The notes: a model not told the origin generated them from the sequence alone. A stretch of DNA of 64,000 nt from DATHAP01 sp963762865 (GCA_963762865.1 CAVXNC010000012.1:1-64000); one strand, 5' to 3'; positions 44,339-55,674 are shown, counted from the first letter of the stretch. Numbers and translations: made by a program.

Positions 44339-45867
44339 GCGACCCCGACCCCGACGCTCTCTGCCTGGTCACCGGCGCGTCCGGCTACATCGGCGGCCGA
44401 CTCGTCCCCGAGCTGCTGGCGGCGGGCTACCGGGTCCGGGTGATGGCTCGCAACCCGCAGAGCCTGCGGGACCGGCCGTGGGCGGCCGACGTCGACATGG
44501 TGCGCGCCGACGCCTCGGACGCCGGGTCGCTCGCGACGGCCCTGGACGGCGTCGACATCGCCTACTACCTGATCCACGCGCTCGGCACCCGCGGCTTCGA
44601 GCGGACCGACCGGGAGAACGCCCGCCGCTTCGGTGACGCGGCCCGGGCCGCGTCGGTGGGCCGGCTGGTCTACCTCGGCGGGCTCGCCCCGGACGACGAG
44701 GTGCTCTCCGCGCACCTGCGCTCCCGGGTGGAGGTCGGCGAGACCCTGCTGGCGTCCGGCGTCCCCACGGCGGTCCTCCGAGCGGCGGTCATCATCGGCT
44801 CCGGCTCGGCGTCCTTCGAGATGCTTCGCTACCTCACCGAGCGGCTGCCCGCGATGATCACCCCGCGCTGGGTCGACACCCGCATCCAGCCCATCGCGAT
44901 CCGCGACGTGCTGCGCTACCTGGTCGGCGCCGCCGCGCTCCCGGGCGAGGTGTCCCGGTCCTTCGACATCGGCGGGCCCGACGTCCTGACCTACCGCCAG
45001 ATGATGCATCGGTACGCCGCGATAGCCGGTCTGGCCCGGCGCATCATCGTGCCGGTGCCCGTCCTGACCCCGACCCTGTCCGCCCACTGGGTCGGGCTGA
45101 TCACACCGGTGCCGTCGACGATCGCCAAGCCGCTGGTGGACTCGCTGCGCAACGAGGTCGTCGCCAAGGAGCACGACATCGCGGCCTACCTGCCGGACCC
45201 GCCCGAGGGCCTGCTGACCTTCGACCAGGCGGTCGAGCTCGCGCTGCAGCGTGTCAGGGACGCCGAGGTGGTCACCCGGTGGTCGTCCGCGTCCGTCCCC
45301 GGCGCGCCGAGCGACCCGTTGCCGACGGACCCCGACTGGGCCGGTGGCTCGCTCTACGAGGACGTCCGACGCCGCGAGGTGCAGGCCTCCCCCGCCGCAC
45401 TGTGGAAGGTGCTGGAGGGCATCGGCGGTGACCGCGGCTGGTACTCCTTCCCGCTCGCCTGGCGGGTCCGCGGCCTCGCCGACCGGCTGGTCGGCGGCGT
45501 GGGTCTGCGCCGAGGGCGCCGCGACGCCCAGCGGGTCTACGTCGGCGAGAGCATCGACTTCTGGCGGGTCGAGGAGCGCGACGAGGGCGAGCTGCTGCGG
45601 CTGCGCGCCGAGATGCGACTGCCCGGCCTGGCCTGGCTCGAGCTGGGGATCGAAGCGAGCGACGGATCGCCGCCACCGGCCGGAGCGGGCTCCTCGACGA
45701 CGTACGTCCAGCGGGCGGTCTTCCACCCCCGCGGCCTGCTGGGGCACCTCTACTGGTGGGCGGTTGCGCCGTTCCACGGGGTGGTCTTCGGAGGGATGGC
45801 TCGCAACATCGCGCGGGCAGCCGAGCAGCTCGACCGGGGCGAGCCGGTCACCACCACGTCGTCCTGA
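44335..45867 (+). CDS. SDR-type NAD(P)-binding protein with C-terminal DUF2867
   Basis: Up to 510 residues. The first codon in frame next to the qcrB stop is CTG 44335 in a CTGA overlap; there is no ATG/GTG close by, so the start is doubtful. LCLVTGASGYIGGRLVPELL is the Rossmann glycine motif; IAYYLIHALGTRGFERTDRE and RLVYLGGLAPDDEVLSAHLR follow as in atypical SDR/NmrA-like proteins. From about 340 a DUF2867 domain follows (YEDVRRREVQASPAALWKVL, GDRGWYSFPLAWRVRGLADR, VFHPRGLLGHLYWWAVAPFH). Function unknown; probably co-transcribed with qcrCAB. Confidence 0.8.
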   Translation: MSDPDPDALCLVTGASGYIGGRLVPELLAAGYRVRVMARNPQSLRDRPWAADVDMVRADASDAGSLATALDGVDIAYYLIHALGTRGFERTDRENARRFGDAARAASVGRLVYLGGLAPDDEVLSAHLRSRVEVGETLLASGVPTAVLRAAVIIGSGSASFEMLRYLTERLPAMITPRWVDTRIQPIAIRDVLRYLVGAAALPGEVSRSFDIGGPDVLTYRQMMHRYAAIAGLARRIIVPVPVLTPTLSAHWVGLITPVPSTIAKPLVDSLRNEVVAKEHDIAAYLPDPPEGLLTFDQAVELALQRVRDAEVVTRWSSASVPGAPSDPLPTDPDWAGGSLYEDVRRREVQASPAALWKVLEGIGGDRGWYSFPLAWRVRGLADRLVGGVGLRRGRRDAQRVYVGESIDFWRVEERDEGELLRLRAEMRLPGLAWLELGIEASDGSPPPAGAGSSTTYVQRAVFHPRGLLGHLYWWAVAPFHGVVFGGMARNIARAAEQLDRGEPVTTTSS

Positions 45868-45873
45868 GCCGCG

Positions 45874-46146
45874 TCAGCGCGCGGCGGGCACGCCACCCAT
45901 CTCGGTGTTGAGCAGGTTGGCTGCCACCTTCCACGGCGGGGGCGACGGGTACGCCCGCTCGTAGAGGTGCGGCACGGCCGGGACCAGGGTGCTCAGGTCG
46001 ACGAACCGGGCGACGTCGTCGCTGGTCTCGCAGTCGGCCTGCCAGAAGCCCTTCCAGCTGACCCGCAGCATCATCGAGGGTCCTCGGCCGGGCACCTCGC
46101 GAACCACTCGTTCCACACGCCATCCGGCCGCGCTGACCATCGTCAT
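45874..46146 (-). CDS. small conserved protein, unknown
   Basis: 90 residues from ATG 46146. It begins TMVSAAGWRVERVVREVPGR and contains MLRVSWKGFWQADCETSDDV followed by ARFVDLSTLVPAVPHLYERA, a mixed beta/alpha composition with no membrane segment. I do not recognise a family with a known role. It is convergent with the SDR gene, 6 bases between stops. Confidence 0.55.
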   Translation of the reverse strand: MTMVSAAGWRVERVVREVPGRGPSMMLRVSWKGFWQADCETSDDVARFVDLSTLVPAVPHLYERAYPSPPPWKVAANLLNTEMGGVPAAR

Positions 46147-46230
46147 CTGGGCTCCATGCTGGAGGGTGTCTGGACTCCCCACCCTACGCCCTGGCCCGGG
46201 CGCCCCCTGCCGGTCCGCGCAAAGCCGTGC

Positions 46231-47596
46231 TCAGGTCGCCCGGCGGCCGGCGCGTAGCCGCTCCTTGGCCTCCTGCTGGTCCACGACCGGTGCCGGGTAG
46301 CCCAGCGCGGCGAAGTCGTCCTCGGGCAGCAGCCACGGCTCGTGCACGTAGGCGTCGTCGATGCCGGCGAGCTCGTCCACGTAGCGCCGGACGTAGGCCC
46401 CGCGCGGGTCGTGCCGCCGCGCCTGCAGGGTGACGTTGTAGGTGCGGTTGAAGCGGCTGTCGGTGCCGGTGCCGGCGACCCACTGCCAGTTCATCGTGTT
46501 GTTGGCGACGTCCGCGTCGAGCAGCAGGTCGACGAAGTGCTGCGCACCCTCGCGCCAGTCGATGTAGAGCGTCTTGGTGAGGAAGTGCCCGGTGATGAGC
46601 CGGGCGCGGTTGTGCATCCAGCCCTCGCGGGCGAGCTGGCGCATCCCCGCGTCCACGACCGGGTAGCCGGTGCGGCCCTCCTTCCACGCCTGCAGCTCCT
46701 CGGCGCTGGAGTGCCACCGGTCTCCCCGCGGCCGGTAGTCCTGCCGGGTCGCGTCGGGCCGGGCAGCCAGCACCTGGTGGTGGAAGTCGCGCCAGGCGAC
46801 CTGCCGCACGAAGGACGCCGCCGCGCTCGACCCGTGCTCCCCCGCCGCGCGCACCAGCTCGACCGGCGACAGGCAGCCGAAGTGCAGGTAGGGCGAGAGC
46901 CGGGACGTGTTGTCGTTGCCGAGGGCGTCGTGGTCGTCGTCGTAGTCGGCCAGGCCGTCGCGCAGCCACCGGTGCATGCGTTCGCGGCCCGCCGTCTCGC
47001 CACCGGTCATCAGGTCGGGCGACGGCTCGCCGCCGGCGATGTCACCCGGCTTCGGCAGGTCGCCGCGTGCCACTCGCGGCATCGTCAGCCTGCGCGGGGT
47101 CGGCACCAGGTCACGGCGCGGCGCCTGCTGCCACTTGCGGAAGTAGGGCGTGAACACCGACATGTGGTCCTTGCCGGCCGTCGTCACCTCGCCCGGCGGC
47201 ACCACGAGGAGCGCGTCGTCGTGGACCTCCAGCCGTACGCCGTCAGGGAGCCGCCCGGCCAGGTCCTCGAGCCGCTGCCGGGCGTACGACGAGACGTCAC
47301 CGGCGACGTGCACCTCCGCCGCACCGACCTCCCGGGCGAGCTTGGCGACCTCGAGCGCCCAGCGTGCCGCGGCGCACGACCAGGCCGGCGCCTCGCGCAC
47401 GCAGGGAGGCGTCGAGGTCGGCCAGCGACTCGGCGAGGAACTGCGCGCGGTTGGCCCGGTTGTAGGCCGACCGCAGGATCGCGGTGTCGAGGACGAACAG
47501 CGGCACGACGCGGTCCGAGGCGGCGGCCGCCCCGAGGACCGGGCTGTCGTGGACCCGCAGGTCACGGGTCAGGACCGCGATGGCAGTGGTCGGCAC
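46231..47596 (-). pseudogene. phrB: deoxyribodipyrimidine photolyase, one frameshift
   Basis: The N-terminus IAVLTRDLRVHDSPVLGAAA and RVVPLFVLDTAILRSAYNRA (from GTG 47596) is in one frame; at about 47400 it passes to ALEVAKLAREVGAAEVHVAG, and the rest is intact to TGA 46231. The FAD domain has ARGDLPKPGD, RLSPYLHFGCLSPVELVRAA, RQVAWRDFHHQVLAARPDAT, YPVVDAGMRQLAREGWMHNR and ANNTMNWQWVAGTGTDSRFN, the standard class I photolyase core with its Trp chain. It repairs cyclobutane pyrimidine dimers using light. A single small indel fits an assembly error. Confidence 0.85.
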
Positions 47597-47640
47597 GCCG
47601 CTCTTCCTGCCCCTCGCCGGGGGCAGATGCACCTAGCAGG

Positions 47641-48831
47641 TCAGAGCGCGCTGCCCTTGAGCCACGTGGCCCAGGACACGTTCCAGTCGGTGTAGCCGTT
47701 GCCGGCCTCGAGCGTGCGGGGCGAGCCGGTCACCTTGACGACGTCGCCGACCGTGCTCAGGTTGAACAGCCAGATGGCGTTGGACGGGCTCATCCCGACG
47801 CAGCCGTGGCTGACGTTGTCGCGGCCCTGGGAACCGACCGACCACGGCGCGGCGTGGACGAACTCGCCGCTCCAGGTCACGCGCATGGCGTAGGGCACGT
47901 CGAGGCGGTAGTACTCGGGGTCGCCGGGCTGGATGCCGATGGTCCGGGCGTCCATGACCTTCAGCGTGTGCTTCTCGAGGATGACCTTGGTGCCGTTGCG
48001 GGTCAGGAAGCCGGCCTTGCCGGTGCTGACGGGGATCACCCGGACCTTCTCGCCGTTGCGCCAGACGGTGAGCGTATGGGCGTCGACGTCGATGACGCTG
48101 ACCATCGAGGAGCCGGTGCGGAACTTCACCGTGCGGTTCTCCATGCCCCACACGCCGCGGCCGGCGTCGACGCCCTTGAGGTCGACGTGCACGGTGACCG
48201 TGTTGTAGGCGGGCCAGAACTCCTTGGGCCGGAAGTGGACCTCCTCGTCGGAGACCCAGCTCCAGGCACCGTCGATGGCCTTCTTGGAGTCGACCGAGAG
48301 AGCGGCCTCGACGGCGGCGCGGTCCTTGACCGGCGCGGTGAAGCGCACGATGACCGGCATCCCGACGCCGACGCTCTGGCCGTCGAGGGGCGAGATGTAG
48401 GTCTCGAGGACCTTGCGCGGAGTGACGGTGGCGAAGAAGCCGGTGGCCTCGGTGACCCGGCCGTCGCCGTCGACGGCGGTGGCCGCGAGGCGGTACTTGC
48501 GGGAGATCTTGACGCCGTTGGACGACGTCCAGGTCAGGCCGTCGGCCGAGGTCTCGCCGGCCAGCGTCTTGCCCTTGTCGTCAGTCACGGTGACGCCGGT
48601 CAGCTCGCCGTCGGTCGCGGTGACCGTCACCGGCTCGCCGGGCGCGACGTCGCTGGTGTTGGAGGCCGGGGTGAAGGCGATGGTGGCCTGGGGGGTCGGC
48701 GTCGAGTCCGAGGTGTCGATCGCGGCCTCGGCGCGGGACGGGCTGGCGGGGGTCGAGGTGCAGCCCGCGGTGAGCAGCAGCCCGGCGATCGCCACGGCTG
48801 CTACTGACGGGATTCTCAACCGCCCCTGCAT
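47641..48831 (-). CDS. L,D-transpeptidase lipoprotein (Ig-like domains plus YkuD)
   Basis: 396 residues from ATG 48831. Lipobox AVAIAGLLLTAGC, anchored at Cys 25. Two Ig-like domains (about 50-250: YISPLDGQSVGVGMPVIVRF and VWGMENRTVKFRTG) precede a YkuD domain with HAAPWSVGSQGRDNVSHGCV and catalytic Cys near 342 (SHGCVGMSPSNAIWLFNL). It forms 3-3 cross-links between mDap residues in peptidoglycan, as mycobacterial LdtMt2 does. Confidence 0.9.
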   Translation of the reverse strand: MQGRLRIPSVAAVAIAGLLLTAGCTSTPASPSRAEAAIDTSDSTPTPQATIAFTPASNTSDVAPGEPVTVTATDGELTGVTVTDDKGKTLAGETSADGLTWTSSNGVKISRKYRLAATAVDGDGRVTEATGFFATVTPRKVLETYISPLDGQSVGVGMPVIVRFTAPVKDRAAVEAALSVDSKKAIDGAWSWVSDEEVHFRPKEFWPAYNTVTVHVDLKGVDAGRGVWGMENRTVKFRTGSSMVSVIDVDAHTLTVWRNGEKVRVIPVSTGKAGFLTRNGTKVILEKHTLKVMDARTIGIQPGDPEYYRLDVPYAMRVTWSGEFVHAAPWSVGSQGRDNVSHGCVGMSPSNAIWLFNLSTVGDVVKVTGSPRTLEAGNGYTDWNVSWATWLKGSAL

Positions 48832-48878
48832 CCCTGCCCCGCCCCGATCCCCGAGCACATTGCCTCCATGACTCCCCC

Positions 48879-48926
48879 GTCCAGGTGACCTCAGGTGTCG
48901 CATGTCACGGCACCTCTCACCTGGAC
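48879..48926 (-). terminator. hairpin between ctaF and the L,D-transpeptidase gene
   Basis: Perfect 10-bp outer arms GTCCAGGTGA / TCACCTGGAC plus an inner AGGTG / CACCT pairing. It lies 176 bases past the ctaF stop and 48 bases before the L,D-transpeptidase start on the same strand, so it could end the ctaCDF transcript or act as a 5' leader element. Confidence 0.5.
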
Positions 48927-49101
48927 AACGCCTGAGCAGTCTGACTGGTTGCCCCGTCAGACGTCCACTTGACCTTGGGTGTCCCGGATAACGAATCGGC
49001 ATGCGAGGGCGCCGCCCTGAGCCCGGCGGGCAGCCGACCTCACGTCCGCACGATGGCCGACACGCACGCTGACCTGCGGGAACGCACCGCTCGCAGGCGG
49101 C

Positions 49102-49493
49102 TCAGGCGGCGGGCTCGCCCCGGTAGTACTCGAAGACCAGGCCGATCACGGCCAGCCCGCCCCCGAGGGCGCCGATGATGAACAGCCACCAGCCGATCGC
49201 GACGCCCAGGAAGGCCGTGGCCGCGAAGATCGCCACCACCAGCGGCCACCAGCTGTGCGGGCTGTAGAAGCCCAGCTCGCCGGCGCCCTCGGCGATCTCG
49301 GCGAACTTGCTGTCCTCGGGCCGGGGGTCGATCCGCCGGGCGGTGAAGAGCAGGTAGTAGCCGACCAGGAAGGCCAGGCCCGCGGTGAACGCCAGCGCCA
49401 CGGTCCCGACCGGCTCCTCGGCCAGGATGCCGTAGATCACCGCCGAGATCGCGAAGAAGAAGAACCCGGCCGCGAAGAGCCAGCCCTCGACCT

Positions 49494-49497
<4 letters not shown>
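49102..49497 (-). CDS. ctaF: cytochrome c oxidase subunit IV (actinobacterial CtaF)
   Basis: 131 residues from GTG 49497, overlapping the ctaD stop by GTGA. Four helices (GWLFAAGFFFFAISAVIYGI; VALAFTAGLAFLVGYYLLFT; WWPLVVAIFAATAFLGVAIG; WWLFIIGALGGGLAVIGLVF) with the conserved loop RIDPRPEDSKFAEIAEGAGE, as in actinobacterial subunit IV. Confidence 0.95.
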
Positions 49498-51214
<1,717 letters not shown>

Positions 51215-51218
<4 letters not shown>

Positions 51219-52021
51219 TGCGCGCTCCCGTTGTCGTTGCGGGTCTTCAGCTCGCTGATCGCCTGCTGGTAGTCACCGGGCGGGACGACCTCGACGTTGA
51301 ACAGCATCCGGGAGTGGTCCTGGCCGCAGAGCTCGGCGCACTTGCCGACGAAGCTGCCCTGCTTGGTCGGCACGATCTCGAAGGTGTTGGGCTGGCCGGG
51401 GATGACGTCCATCTTGAAGAGGAACGCGGGCACCCAGAACGAGTGGATGACGTCGTCTGACACCAGCCGGAACTGCACGCTCTCGCCCTCGGGCAGGACC
51501 AGAGTTGGCGGCTTGCCGGGTGTGCCGGTCGTCTGGGCACCACCGTCGGAGGTGTAGGTGAACTGCCACGACCACTGCATCCCCGTGACGGTGATCCTGT
51601 GGTCGGGGTTGGCCGACGTACGCATGATCTCGTCCTCGTCGCGCGCGGTGAAGTAGAAGAAGACCGCGACGGCGATGAACGGGACGACGGTGTAGAGGAC
51701 CTCGATCGGGAGGTTGTAGCGGGTCTGCGGCGGCAGCCCGGTCGCGTCGCGCTTGCGACGGTGGGCGAACACCGGCCAGAGGATGAGACCCCAGGTCAGC
51801 GCGCCGACAGCCAGCGCGGCGATCCACGATCCCTGCCAGAGCGACAGGATCCGCGGCGCGTGGTTGGTCGCGTCGCGCTCCGGCATCGCGAAGGTCGGCA
51901 GGTCGTCCGACGAGCACGCGGTGAGGGTGAGCAGCAGGATGCCGGTGAGCGCGAGCAGACGGGCGCGGGACCCTCGCGGGCGCGCCGGTCGCCGGGTGGT
52001 GACGGTGCCGGACGGACGCAA
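51215..52021 (-). CDS. ctaC: cytochrome c oxidase subunit II
   Basis: 268 residues. Signal with lipobox ALTGILLLTLTAC, two helices (WIAALAVGALTWGLILWPVF; IEVLYTVVPFIAVAVFFYFT), then the CuA domain with VIHSFWVPAFLFKMDVIPG and the binding loop GKCAELCGQDHSRMLF near 230. It receives electrons from QcrC. First gene of ctaCDF; no other gene lies between it and the cysteine desulfurase start on the opposite strand. Confidence 0.95.
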
Positions 52022-52183
52022 CGTTTCGCCTCTCCCGCTGACTCGGTCGGGTCGTTCGGTGCCCGCAGCCGGGGGTCGGTCCCCGGGTGCCTGATCGCGG
52101 TCAGCACCCTACTCCAGACGACCTTGGAGACGGCGGCAAGGTGGCCACTTCGGGAGGGCGTCGCGGCGGGCTACCGTCGGGCC

Positions 52184-53362
52184 GTGACACGCGGCGCCGG
52201 CCACTTCGACGCGGCCTCCGGCGAGCGCCTGCACCCGGCGGCCAGAGAGGCCTGGCTGGCGGCGGTCGACCAGGGCTGGGCGGACCCCGCCCGGCTCTAC
52301 CGCGAGGCCCGCCGGGCCAGGCTCCTGCTGGACGCCGCGCGCGAGAGCGTCGCCGCCGCCATCGGCGCCCGACCCGACGAGACGTCCTTCACGGCGTCCG
52401 GCACGCAGGCCGTGCACCTCGGGCTGCTCGGCCTGGTCGCCGGGGCGCGGGGCGGCCACCCCGCGCGGGTCGTGACCAGTGCCGTCGAGCACTCGGCGGT
52501 GCTGCATGCCGCACAGCACGCCCGGCTCGTCTCCGGCGCCGAGGTGGCCGAGGTCCGCGTCGACCGCGAGGGTCTGGTCGACGTCGAGGCGTACGTCGCG
52601 GCGCTGGCCGGTCCGCCCACTGATTCCGACAGGGGGCGCCCGGTCGTGGCAGCACTGCAGTCGGCCAACCACGAGGTCGGCACCGTCCAGCCGGTCGACG
52701 AGGTCGGTGCGGCGGCTGCGGACCACGGGGTGCCGCTGCTGGTCGACGCCGCCCAGTCGGTCGGCCGGGTGCCGCTGCCCGGTGCCTGGTCCGTGCTCAC
52801 CGCCAGCGCCCACAAGTGGGGCGGGCCCGCCGGGGTCGGCGTGCTGGCGGTGCGCAAGGGGGTGCGGTGGCGGACACCGTCGCCGGCCGACGAGCGCGAG
52901 GCCGGTCGGGTGCCGGGCTTCGAGGACGTCCCCGCCGTCGTCGCCGCCGCCACTGCCCTCGACGCGGTCCGGGCCGAGGCGGCGGCCGAGGGCGCGCGGC
53001 TGTCCGCGCTCGTGGACCGGCTCCGAGCCGAGGTGCCGCGGCGGGTGCCGGACGTCCAGGTGGTCGGCCACCCGACGCTGCGGCTGCCCCACCTGATGAC
53101 CTTCTCCCTGCTCTACGTCGACGGCGAGGCAGTGGTGACCGAGCTCGACCGCGAGGGCTTCGCGGTCAGCTCCGGCTCGTCGTGCACGGCCAGCACCCTG
53201 ACGCCCAGCCACGTGCTGGCCGCGATGGGTGTGCTGACCCACGGCAACGTCCGGGTGTCGCTCGGCCGGGGCACGACCGCCGACGAGGTGGACCGCTTCC
53301 TCGCGGTGCTGCCGCGGCTGGTCGAGCAGCTGCGGGCCCAGTCAGGGGCGACGGGACTGTGA
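52184..53362 (+). CDS. cysteine desulfurase (IscS/NifS-type)
   Basis: 392 residues from GTG 52184; the frame is open upstream through ctaC antisense, so this start is by homology (YFDAAS-type opening GHFDAASGERLHPAAREAWL). PLP Lys in LTASAHKWGGPAGVGVLAV near 210, HNEVG-like AALQSANHEVGTVQPVDEVG, and catalytic Cys in FAVSSGSSCTASTLTPSHVL near 333. It moves sulfur from cysteine to a carrier. Overlap by GTGA with TusA makes a sulfur-relay pair. Confidence 0.9.
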   Translation: MTRGAGHFDAASGERLHPAAREAWLAAVDQGWADPARLYREARRARLLLDAARESVAAAIGARPDETSFTASGTQAVHLGLLGLVAGARGGHPARVVTSAVEHSAVLHAAQHARLVSGAEVAEVRVDREGLVDVEAYVAALAGPPTDSDRGRPVVAALQSANHEVGTVQPVDEVGAAAADHGVPLLVDAAQSVGRVPLPGAWSVLTASAHKWGGPAGVGVLAVRKGVRWRTPSPADEREAGRVPGFEDVPAVVAAATALDAVRAEAAAEGARLSALVDRLRAEVPRRVPDVQVVGHPTLRLPHLMTFSLLYVDGEAVVTELDREGFAVSSGSSCTASTLTPSHVLAAMGVLTHGNVRVSLGRGTTADEVDRFLAVLPRLVEQLRAQSGATGL

Positions 53363-53625
53363 CCGACCACCCGGCCGGGTCGCCGGACGAGGCCACCGGT
53401 GGCGACGTACCCGCGCTGACCATCGACACCCGCGGGTCGCGCTGCCCCGCGCCGATCATCGAGCTGGCCCGGCGGATCGGCGAGGTGCCGGTCGGCGCCG
53501 TCGTCGCGGTCCTGTCCGACGACGAGGCCGCCCGGCTGGACGTCCCCGCCTGGTGCGCGATGCGCGGCCATGAATACCTCGGCGAGGTGGTCCCCCACGA
53601 GTACCGCGTCCGCCGGGGCAGCTGA
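53359..53625 (+). CDS. tusA: TusA-type sulfur carrier
   Basis: 88 residues from GTG 53359. The C-P-x-P motif in IDTRGSRCPAPIIELARRIG marks the Cys that carries persulfide, followed by VGAVVAVLSDDEAARLDVPA and WCAMRGHEYLGEV. It accepts sulfur from the coupled cysteine desulfurase and may serve tRNA thiolation, molybdopterin or Fe-S work. Stops abut the Aat gene, which converges. Confidence 0.9.
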   Translation: MTDHPAGSPDEATGGDVPALTIDTRGSRCPAPIIELARRIGEVPVGAVVAVLSDDEAARLDVPAWCAMRGHEYLGEVVPHEYRVRRGS

Positions 53626-54357
53626 TCACGTGCTTCCGATGGTCGTGCGCGGGTGGAAGGGGTCGGCGAGCGGGAGGGCGGTGGCCAGCCGCTCGAGGTA
53701 GGCCGTCCGCGGGATCTCGACCGCGCCCAGGCCGACGAGGTGCTCGGTGGCCCACTGGACGTCGAGGACCCGACGGTCGGCGTCCCCCGCCGACCGCAGC
53801 AGGTCGACGAGCGCGACGAGCGCCGCCTTGGACGAGTCGCGGTCCTCGCGCAGCTGGCCGTGGAACATCGACTCGCCGGCGAAGAGGCCGCCGACCGAGA
53901 CCCCGTACAGCCCGCCGGCAAGGTGCCGCTCGTGCGGCTCCTCGCCCAGCGTCCACGCCTCGACGCTGTGTGCCCAGCCCATCTCGTGCAGCCGCCGGTA
54001 GCTCGCGCGGACGTCACGGCGGATCCAGCCGCCGTCGCGGCGCGGGTCGGCGCACGCCGCGATGACGTCGTCGAAGGCGGTGTCGACCCGGATCTCGAAG
54101 CGCCGAGCCGACGCCCGCAGCGACTTGCTCACGCGCAGCCCGTCGAGCGGGATGACCCCGCGCGGGTCGGGCGACCACCAGCCCAGCGAGCTGCCGATCC
54201 GGGACCGGCGCAGCCCGGTGACCGGCATCGGGAATGCCCCGGCCCGGTAGGCCGCGAGGACCGTGGCCGGCTCCAGGTCGGCGCCGAGCCCCAGGAAGTC
54301 CTCGCCGGCCGGCGCGGCGGACAGGTCGAACTGCCACCGCGACGGCCCCGGGTCCAC
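53626..54357 (-). CDS. aat: leucyl/phenylalanyl-tRNA-protein transferase
   Basis: 243 residues from GTG 54357, since the frame upstream belongs to the PfkB gene. Signature segments: AYRAGAFPMPVTG, GWWSPDPRGVIPLDGLRVSK, GGWIRRDVRASYRRLHEMGW and LAGGLYGVSVGGLFAGESMF. It adds Leu or Phe to N-terminal Arg/Lys of proteins, making them substrates of the N-end rule protease ClpSAP. Confidence 0.9.
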   Translation of the reverse strand: MDPGPSRWQFDLSAAPAGEDFLGLGADLEPATVLAAYRAGAFPMPVTGLRRSRIGSSLGWWSPDPRGVIPLDGLRVSKSLRASARRFEIRVDTAFDDVIAACADPRRDGGWIRRDVRASYRRLHEMGWAHSVEAWTLGEEPHERHLAGGLYGVSVGGLFAGESMFHGQLREDRDSSKAALVALVDLLRSAGDADRRVLDVQWATEHLVGLGAVEIPRTAYLERLATALPLADPFHPRTTIGST

Positions 54358-54388
54358 CGGGGTGCTCAGCGCAGACGTGGTGTCCCCC

Positions 54389-55375
54389 TCAGGGGCGCGG
54401 GCAGCGCAGTCGGGGCTCGACGTCGGCGACCGCACCCGGTCCGTAGGCCCCGCCGAGCCGGTCGAGGAAGCGCGCCTGCCCCAGCTCGTACTCCTGGGTG
54501 CCCACGGTCTCGATGACGTAGGCCGCCAGCAGGCTGCCGATCTGCGCCGACCGCTCGAGCCCGACGTCCCAGGCGAGGCCGGCCATGAAGCCGGCGCGGA
54601 AGGCGTCGCCGACCCCGGTCGGGTCGGCCTTGCGCTCCTCTGGGGCGCACTCGACCTGGATGCTCGGCTCGTCCAAGCGGTCGATGCGGACGCCCTTGGC
54701 CCCGAGGGTCGTGACGCGGGTGCCGACCCGGTCGAGGATGTCCTCCGCCGACCACCCGGTCTTCTGCTCGACCAGCGCGGCCTCGTACTGGTTGGTGAAC
54801 AGGTACGTCGCGCCGTCGATGAGCTGCCGGATGCCGGCACCGTCCATCCACGCCACCTGCTGGCTCGGGTCGGCGAGGAACGGGTAGCCGCGGAGGCGGC
54901 ACTCCTCGGTGTGCCGCAGCATCGCCTCGGGGTCGTTGGCACTGATGACGACGAGGTCCAGGCCGCCGACGCGCTCGGCGATCGGCGCCAGCTCGATCTC
55001 GCGGGCCTCCTGCATCGCCCCGGCGTAGAACGACGCGATCTGGGCGTGGTCGGTGTCGGTGGTGCAGACGAAGCGCGCGGTGTGCCGCAGCTCGGAGACG
55101 TGCACCGAGCCGGTGTCGACCCGGTGCCGCTGCAGCCACGACCGGTAGTCCGCGAAGTCCTGCCCGACGGCACCGACCAGGATCGGGTCGAGCCCGAGGC
55201 AGCCAAGACCGAAGGCGATGTTGGCCGCGATGCCACCCCGGCGCATCTCCAGGTCGTCGACGAGGAAGGACAGCGAGATCTTGTCCAGCTGGTCGACGAC
55301 CAGCGACTCGCTGAACTTTCCGGGGAAGGTCATCAGGTGGTCGGTGGCGATCGAACCGGTGACGGCGATGCGCAT
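54389..55375 (-). CDS. PfkB-family sugar/nucleoside kinase (adenosine kinase-like)
   Basis: 328 residues. MRIAVTGSIATDHLMTFPGK start, RRGGIAANIAFGLGCLGLDP (first PfkB signature), FLADPSQQVAWMDGAGIRQL and the second signature KADPTGVGDAFRAGFMAGLA with the catalytic Asp. The close match to the group that includes mycobacterial adenosine kinase suggests adenosine as substrate, but ribokinase-type sugars cannot be ruled out. Its 3' end lies 31 bases before the Aat start on the same strand, so they may share a transcript. Confidence 0.85.
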   Translation of the reverse strand: MRIAVTGSIATDHLMTFPGKFSESLVVDQLDKISLSFLVDDLEMRRGGIAANIAFGLGCLGLDPILVGAVGQDFADYRSWLQRHRVDTGSVHVSELRHTARFVCTTDTDHAQIASFYAGAMQEAREIELAPIAERVGGLDLVVISANDPEAMLRHTEECRLRGYPFLADPSQQVAWMDGAGIRQLIDGATYLFTNQYEAALVEQKTGWSAEDILDRVGTRVTTLGAKGVRIDRLDEPSIQVECAPEERKADPTGVGDAFRAGFMAGLAWDVGLERSAQIGSLLAAYVIETVGTQEYELGQARFLDRLGGAYGPGAVADVEPRLRCPRP

Positions 55376-55470
55376 CGGTGGAGGTCTCCCGTCGGGGGAT
55401 GGCGTGCGACACGAAAGACTACCGACCGGTAGGCGTTCCGCTGGCTCGCCGTGCTGCCTACCGTGACCGT

Positions 55471-55674
55471 ATGCCCGCGCTGGAGACCCGACCGGAACAG
55501 CTGCAGGTCGCTGTCATCCCTGGCACGGCGGGGCCGCTCGACGATCTGGTCGCGGACGCGCGGGAGGTCGCGGTCGCACTCACCGCGCTGCGGGCCCACA
55601 GCGGACGGCGCGCGGTGCGCATCCCCGCGCAGGCGTTCGACGCCGTCGAGGACATGGGGTCGTACGGCGCGTAG
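55471..55674 (+). CDS. small hypothetical protein
   Basis: 67 residues from ATG 55471. It contains QLQVAVIPGTAGPLDDLVAD and VALTALRAHSGRRAVRIPAQ with AFDAVEDMGSYGA at the end. No membrane helix and no recognised domain. The start is chosen over the in-frame upstream codon at 55378, which overlaps the kinase start. Single gene, 93 bases before it is the divergent kinase gene. Confidence 0.5.
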   Translation: MPALETRPEQLQVAVIPGTAGPLDDLVADAREVAVALTALRAHSGRRAVRIPAQAFDAVEDMGSYGA

